In this document: positions 13,546-17,328 of the stretch, in pieces
Numbering within the stretch: the first letter of the stretch is position 1
Layout of the letters: each line of letters begins with the position of its first letter
Assembly: GCA_035500775.1 (NCBI GenBank)
Contig: DATJWY010000199.1
Location: 1 to 17,328, forward strand
DNA: 17,328 bases
Origin: DATJWY01 sp035500775
GTDB lineage: Bacteria > Pseudomonadota > Alphaproteobacteria > Acetobacterales > Acetobacteraceae
Reading direction: 5' to 3'
The notes under the pieces: model-generated
What the model was told of the DNA's origin: nothing
The model's input: only the letters and a program-made list of their open reading frames with translations
The model's database searches: none
Translations under genes and position numbers: made by a program

Positions 13546-14769
13546 TCAGGCGGCGTGCGTCTGGATGAAATTCTTGATGTAGGGCGCGATTTCCTCGCGG
13601 AACCGCCGGCCGTTGAACAGGCCATAATGGCCGACGCCCGGCTGCTCCAGATGCTGGCGCATGGAATCCGGCAGGTTGCGGCACAGCGCATGCGCCGCGC
13701 GCGTCTGCCCGATGCCCGAGATGTCGTCGCGCTCGCCCTCGATGGTCAGCAGGGCGGTGCGCTCCACCGCGGCGGTCTCCACGTTCCGGTTGCGCGAGAC
13801 CATCAGGCCGCGCGGCAGCAAATGCTCCTGGAACACCGTGGCGATCGTCTGCAGGTAGTAATCCGCCGACATGTCCATCACGGCGCGGTATTCCTCGTAG
13901 AAGGCGCGCTTGGAAGAGAGGGATTCACCGTCCCCGTCCACGAGGTGCAGGAACATCTGCCAGTGCGCTTCCATGTGCCGGTCGAGATTCATGGCCATGA
14001 AGCCGGCGAGTTGCAGGAAGCCGGGATAGACTTTCCGCATGAAGCCCGGGCAGCCGAACGGCACCGGATGGATCACATGCCGGCGGAACCAGTCGAGGCT
14101 GTGCCGCTTGGCGAACAGGTTCACCTCTGTCGGGGCCTCGCGCGTGTCGATCGGGCCGCCGATCAGGGTCATGGATTTCGGCGCCGCCGGGTCGCCGGCC
14201 GCGTTCATCAGCGCCACCGCTGCGAGGACGGGCACCGCCGGTTGGCACACGGCGATGGTGTGCGCCCCCGGGCCGAGCAGGCGGAAAAAGTCGATCAGGT
14301 AGTTGATATAATCATCCAGATCGAAGTTCGGTTCCGCTGCCGGCACGTCGCGCGCGTTGATCCAGTCGGTGATGTACACGTCGTGGTCGGGCAGGAAGGC
14401 TTCCACGGTGCCGCGCAGCAGGGTGGCGAAGTGCCCGGACATCGGGGCCACCAACAGCACGCGCGGATCGTTGGGGCGCTCGGCCTCGCGGCGGAAACGC
14501 AGCAGATCGCCCCAGGGGCGCCGAGCGACGACCTCTTCCGTGATCGCCACGGTCTCGCCGTCGATCACCGTCGTCTGGTGGCCGAAGGCGGGTTTGTCGA
14601 AATGCCGGGTCGAGTGCTCGAAACTGTCCAGAGCCGCGGCGGCGATGCGGCCGAGCGGGGTAGGTCGCAGAGGGTTGCCCGGCAGCTCAAGCAGGTTCAA
14701 GGCCTGGTTGGCCAAGAACCGCACCGGACTCAACGTTGCCTTTTGCCACTCGTAATACTGATACAGCAT
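13546..14769 (-). CDS. phaZ: Intracellular polyhydroxyalkanoate depolymerase
   Basis: A 407-residue alpha/beta hydrolase that breaks down stored polyhydroxybutyrate granules in the cytoplasm. Typical PhaZ features are the N-terminal MLYQYYEWQK, APMSGHFATLLRGTVEAFLP (108-127), the nucleophile cysteine C175 in the lipase-box-like VCQPAVP, D349 in EGERDDISG and H381 in GVGHYGLFNGRR. Cysteine in place of serine is normal for this family. Length is usual. The start has AAGGA seven bases upstream. It is monocistronic and divergent from the sulfate operon, with a long intergenic region between. No phaR, phasin or synthase gene is in the window. Confidence 0.93.
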   Translation of the reverse strand: MLYQYYEWQKATLSPVRFLANQALNLLELPGNPLRPTPLGRIAAAALDSFEHSTRHFDKPAFGHQTTVIDGETVAITEEVVARRPWGDLLRFRREAERPNDPRVLLVAPMSGHFATLLRGTVEAFLPDHDVYITDWINARDVPAAEPNFDLDDYINYLIDFFRLLGPGAHTIAVCQPAVPVLAAVALMNAAGDPAAPKSMTLIGGPIDTREAPTEVNLFAKRHSLDWFRRHVIHPVPFGCPGFMRKVYPGFLQLAGFMAMNLDRHMEAHWQMFLHLVDGDGESLSSKRAFYEEYRAVMDMSADYYLQTIATVFQEHLLPRGLMVSRNRNVETAAVERTALLTIEGERDDISGIGQTRAAHALCRNLPDSMRQHLEQPGVGHYGLFNGRRFREEIAPYIKNFIQTHAA

Positions 14770-14880
14770 CGAACTGTCCTTACTGAGAGACCGCTCCTGG
14801 GTATCGTGTCACTCCATCGGCCCTGGATAAGGGATCTTACCTAGAGAAGATGTGAAGTCCGATCGAGTCTTTGGGCCACT

Positions 14881-14901
14881 TTGCTGCGTTGCGAAACTGC
14901 G
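14881..14901. promoter_or_regulatory. TGC-rich tract, possible PhaR-type site
   Basis: TTGCTGCGTTGCGAAACTGC lies about 115 bases upstream of the phaZ start. PhaR repressors of polyhydroxyalkanoate genes are known to bind TGC-rich DNA, so this is a natural candidate. The match is one of composition rather than an exact palindrome. Confidence 0.25.
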
Positions 14902-15238
14902 TATCCCGATATTTTTAGGCCTTTTTGTGTTCCGCAAGGAATGCGCTTCGGGGCGGCCAGAGGCGTCTTTCCGCTTCGGGATCGGACGCAGATAGTCTCG
15001 CGCAGCCTCTAACTTAAGAGCCGGTTTACTTTTTTATGGCCGACGCGTGGCCGCTACGACACACTTGCATACCTCGCCCCTCCGGCCCTGGTGTCAGGCG
15101 TCAGGCACATCACACGGCTTCTGATGGTGGATTGTCGTGGGGCTATTATCGATTGACCCGTTGCGCCTGAGGGAAGGGGTTGCGCGCGCGTGAGGCGCTA
15201 TTTCCACTGCTGCCCGATGTGGGGTTGGTGATGGGATG

Positions 15239-15267
15239 TTGACTTACGAATATATATAGTGGAATAT
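15239..15267 (+). promoter_or_regulatory. Possible sigma-70-type promoter of the sulfate operon
   Basis: TTGACT (15239-15244), a 17-base spacer, then GAATAT (15262-15267) in a locally AT-rich segment. The -35 box is good and the -10 is poor. Transcription from about 15274 would give a leader of about 185 bases before sbp, long enough for leader-based regulation. Confidence 0.35.
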
Positions 15268-15302
15268 CCCGTGCGAGATCGTATCAAGGACGGGCTCTGG
15301 TC

Positions 15303-15380
15303 GTGAAACACTCCGTCATGCGGATTGCCATGGGCGCAGGGAAAAGCGGTGTCGTGACGCCGCGGTGCTGTCGTCGCTGA
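15303..15380 (+). CDS. Putative leader peptide ending in Cys-Cys, upstream of sulfate uptake genes
   Basis: A short frame from GTG 15303 (25 codons, AAGGA 12 bases upstream) or ATG 15318 (20 codons). It ends ...GVVTPRCCRR and stops 78 bases before the sbp start codon. Two adjacent cysteine codons near the stop, in the leader of genes that supply sulfur for cysteine, suggest a peptide through which cysteinyl-tRNA supply is sensed by ribosome pausing. Polycysteine leader peptides with this job are established in actinobacteria; here it is inference. ACGCC (15357-15361) can pair with GGCGT (15381-15385) around the cysteine codons, and a small hairpin TCGCC/GGCGA (15387-15402) follows. Ribosome sites are weak. 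Confidence 0.35.
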   Translation: MKHSVMRIAMGAGKSGVVTPRCCRR

Positions 15381-15458
15381 GGCGTGTCGCCCGCGCCGGC
15401 GATCCATCCTGCTCCAATTCCTACCCTGACCGATTCATACCCAATTCGGGAGTTAGTC

Positions 15459-16460
15459 ATGGCGTATCCCCGCATCCTGCTGGCGACCATCGCTGTCGCC
15501 GCGACGCTCGCCGGCGGCGTCGCCACGGCGCAAACCACGCTGCTCAACGTCTCCTACGACCCGACCCGCGAACTGTATCGCGACGTCAACACCACCTTCG
15601 CCGCCGACTGGCAGAAGAAGACCGGTCAGCCGATCGTCGTCCGGGCCTCGCATGGCGGCTCCGGGGCGCAGGCCCGGGCGGTGCTGGACGGGCTGGAGGC
15701 GGATGTCGTCACCCTCGGCCTCGCCTATGACATCGACGCGCTGGCCGCGCATGGCCTGCTCGCGAAGAATTGGCAGGACCGGCTGCCCAGCCATTCGACG
15801 CCCTACACCAGCACGATTGTGTTCCTGGTGCGCAAGGGCAACCCGAAGGGCATCCATGACTGGTCGGACCTGATCCGCGACGACATCGCGGTCATCACCC
15901 CGAACCCCAAGACCTCCGGCGGCGCGCGCTGGAACTATCTGGCCGCCTATGGCTGGGCGCTGCGCCAGAACGGCCAGGACGAGACCAAGGCGGAAGCCTA
16001 TCTGCGCGCGCTCTACCAGCATGTGCCGGTGCTCGATACCGGCGCGCGCGGTGCCACCAACACCTTCGTGCAGCGCGGCCAGGGCGACGTGCTGCTGGCC
16101 TGGGAGAACGAGGCGCTGCTCGCCGTGCGCGATCTCGGGCCGGACAAGTTCGACGTGGTCTATCCGCCGGTCAGCATCCTCGCCGAGCCGCCGGTCGCGG
16201 TGGTTGACAGCATCGTGAAGCGCCACGGCACCCAGGCGGCGGCGGAGGCCTATCTCCGCTTCCTGTTCACCAAGGAAGGGCAGGAGATCGGCGCGCGGCA
16301 CTATTTCCGCCCGCGTGACCCGGAGGTGGCGAAGCATTACGCTGACCAGTTCCGGCCGATCGAGACCTTCGACGTCGCGAGCCTCGGCGGCTGGACGAAG
16401 GTGCAGGCCCGGCATTTCGCCGATGGCGGCGTGTTCGACCACATCTATACGCCGAAATGA
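15459..16460 (+). CDS. sbp: Sulfate ABC transporter, periplasmic substrate-binding protein
   Basis: A 333-residue periplasmic protein that binds sulfate (or thiosulfate) and delivers it to the CysTWA importer. A Sec signal peptide covers residues 1-24, with basic R5, a hydrophobic core and ATA-Q cleavage. The mature protein shows LLNVSYDPTRELY, ASHGGSGAQARAV, DVVTLGLAYDIDAL, NPKTSGGARWNYLAAYGWA and VYPPVSILAEPPVAVVD, all hallmarks of the Sbp/CysP family. The start at 15459 is set by GGGAG six bases upstream and the signal peptide; the in-frame ATG at 15384 would spoil the signal. Its last four bases overlap the start of cysT (ATGA), showing operon organisation. Confidence 0.95.
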   Translation: MAYPRILLATIAVAATLAGGVATAQTTLLNVSYDPTRELYRDVNTTFAADWQKKTGQPIVVRASHGGSGAQARAVLDGLEADVVTLGLAYDIDALAAHGLLAKNWQDRLPSHSTPYTSTIVFLVRKGNPKGIHDWSDLIRDDIAVITPNPKTSGGARWNYLAAYGWALRQNGQDETKAEAYLRALYQHVPVLDTGARGATNTFVQRGQGDVLLAWENEALLAVRDLGPDKFDVVYPPVSILAEPPVAVVDSIVKRHGTQAAAEAYLRFLFTKEGQEIGARHYFRPRDPEVAKHYADQFRPIETFDVASLGGWTKVQARHFADGGVFDHIYTPK

Positions 16461-17302
16461 GCAGCGCGCTCGTCGCCCGGCTGCGGCTGGTCAATACCTT
16501 GCCGGGGTTCGGCCCCGGCCTCGGGGTGACCGTGCTCTGGCTATCCCTGCTGGTCCTGCTGCCGCTCGGCGCCCTCGCCGTGCGGCCCTGGGAGCTTGGC
16601 GTGTCGGGCTTCGTCGCCTCGCTCCTGCAGCCGCGCGTGCTGGCCGCGCTCCGGCTCAGCTTCGGCACCTCGCTGCTGGCGGCGCTGATCAATGTGCCGA
16701 TCGGGCTCGTCATCGCCTGGGTGCTGGCGCGGGTGCGCCCGCCGGGCTGGCGCGTGCTGGACGCGGTGATCGATCTGCCCTTCGCCCTGCCGACGGCGGT
16801 GGCCGGCATCACCCTGACCGCCCTTTACGCCCCGGATGGCTGGCTCGGCGCGCCGCTCGCCCGGCTCGGGCTGAAGATCGCCTACGCGCCCGCCGGCATC
16901 GTCGTCGCGCTCATCTTCGTCGGCCTGCCCTTCATCGTGCGCACCGCCGTGCCGGTGCTGCGCGACATGCCGCGTGACGTGGAGGAGGCGGCGGAGACGC
17001 TCGGAGCCCGGCCGGGCCAGATCGTCTGGCGCATCCTGCTGCCGGCGCTCGCTCCGGCGCTGCTCACCGGCTTCGGCCTCGCCTTCGCCCGCGGTGTCGG
17101 CGAGTATGGTTCCGTGATCTTCATCGCCGGCAACATGCCGATGGTGAGCGAGATCGCGCCGCTGATGATCGTGATCCGCCTCCAGCAATTCGACTATGCG
17201 GGCGCGGCGTCGGTCGGCCTCGCCATGCTCGGCTTCTCCACGGCCTGCCTCGCCGTCATCGCCTGGGCGCGGCGACGATTGCCAGCATCGAGGACCGGGT
17301 GA
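16457..17302 (+). CDS. cysT: Sulfate ABC transporter permease CysT (CysU)
   Basis: A 281-residue inner-membrane permease with about six hydrophobic spans, forming the channel together with CysW. Signatures include LPTAVAGITLTALY (about 114-127), the EAA loop DVEEAAETLGARPGQIVWRI-type sequence near residue 175-195 that contacts the ATPase CysA, and FARGVGEYGSVIFIAGNMP (about 213-231), very characteristic of CysT. It starts within the sbp stop (ATGA overlap) and ends in a GTGA overlap with the next frame, so the three genes are probably translationally coupled. Full length. Confidence 0.95.
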   Translation: MSSALVARLRLVNTLPGFGPGLGVTVLWLSLLVLLPLGALAVRPWELGVSGFVASLLQPRVLAALRLSFGTSLLAALINVPIGLVIAWVLARVRPPGWRVLDAVIDLPFALPTAVAGITLTALYAPDGWLGAPLARLGLKIAYAPAGIVVALIFVGLPFIVRTAVPVLRDMPRDVEEAAETLGARPGQIVWRILLPALAPALLTGFGLAFARGVGEYGSVIFIAGNMPMVSEIAPLMIVIRLQQFDYAGAASVGLAMLGFSTACLAVIAWARRRLPASRTG

Positions 17303-17328
17303 TTGGTCTTTTCAGGGACGCCGCGGGG
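17299..17328 (+). CDS. cysW: Start of probable cysW (truncated by the window)
   Basis: A GTG at 17299 overlaps the cysT stop by four bases (GTGA) and opens a frame reading (M)IGLFRDAAG up to the window edge. In the usual sbp-cysT-cysW-cysA order the second permease gene comes next. Only ten codons are visible, so the name rests on gene order alone. Confidence 0.45.
   Translation, partial: MIGLFRDAAG

Larger units (their letters stand above)
14770..15302. other. Intergenic region between phaZ and the sulfate operon
   Basis: About 530 bases without a credible gene, carrying divergent promoters. Points of note: a TGC-rich tract (14881-14901), TTAA-N7-TTTAC (15014-15029; one base off the CtrA consensus TTAA-N7-TTAAC), a tandem GTCAGGC repeat (15093-15106), and an AT-rich segment with a possible promoter (15239-15267). 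Confidence 0.4.

Noticed and set aside
13363..14844. 493-codon plus-strand frame opposite phaZ
   Set aside because: It runs through a terminator hairpin and mirrors phaZ. It has no recognisable domain.

Overview
The window looks like the chromosome of a GC-rich alphaproteobacterium, most likely of the Acetobacteraceae/Rhodospirillales. The reasons are a full-length CtrA cell-cycle response regulator, a NepR-like mini-protein, an intracellular PhaZ-type polyhydroxyalkanoate depolymerase, a DUF3309 mini-protein and uniformly GC-rich coding. The family-level placement is inference from protein character, not from a search. I see no CRISPR array, tRNA, rRNA, transposase or phage gene.

Layout. 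Positions 1-91 hold a nested inverted-repeat element cut by the window edge. mtnP follows (194-1075), converging on a 50-residue DUF3309 membrane protein (1282-1434, minus). A 420-bp gap with a strong palindrome precedes a NepR-like ORF. A Nit-type carbon-nitrogen hydrolase and NAD kinase form a tight pair (2200-3863), convergent with ctrA (3945-4682, minus). A 640-bp non-coding stretch ends in two repeat hairpins (5253-5354), the second overlapping the stop codon of a 3-hydroxyisobutyryl-CoA hydrolase-like gene (5353-6357, minus). rmuC (6503-7780) is convergent with a lysophospholipid-type acyltransferase (7788-8570, minus).

Upstream of the acyltransferase are two tiny chained ORFs. The second resembles only the C-terminal tail of a carotenoid (CrtI/CrtD-type) desaturase and looks like the remains of a decayed carotenoid operon. 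An AT-rich intergenic region then drives a secreted RTX-like repeat protein (9327-10538) that ends in twin UUCG-loop hairpins. It is followed by a two-domain family 2 glycosyltransferase, an HU protein and, convergently, phaZ. A perfect 19-bp two-way terminator separates HU and phaZ.

The right end is a sulfate-uptake operon (sbp, cysT and the first codons of a probable cysW). Its roughly 185-nt leader contains a short ORF ending Arg-Cys-Cys-Arg-Arg-stop, a candidate cysteine-sensing leader peptide.

Most genes are housekeeping or metabolic: methylthioadenosine salvage, NADP synthesis, valine breakdown, polymer mobilisation and sulfate import. The observations most worth following are the Cys-Cys leader peptide, the carotenoid-desaturase remnant coupled to the acyltransferase, the RTX/glycosyltransferase surface locus, and the two unrelated structured intergenic repeats.
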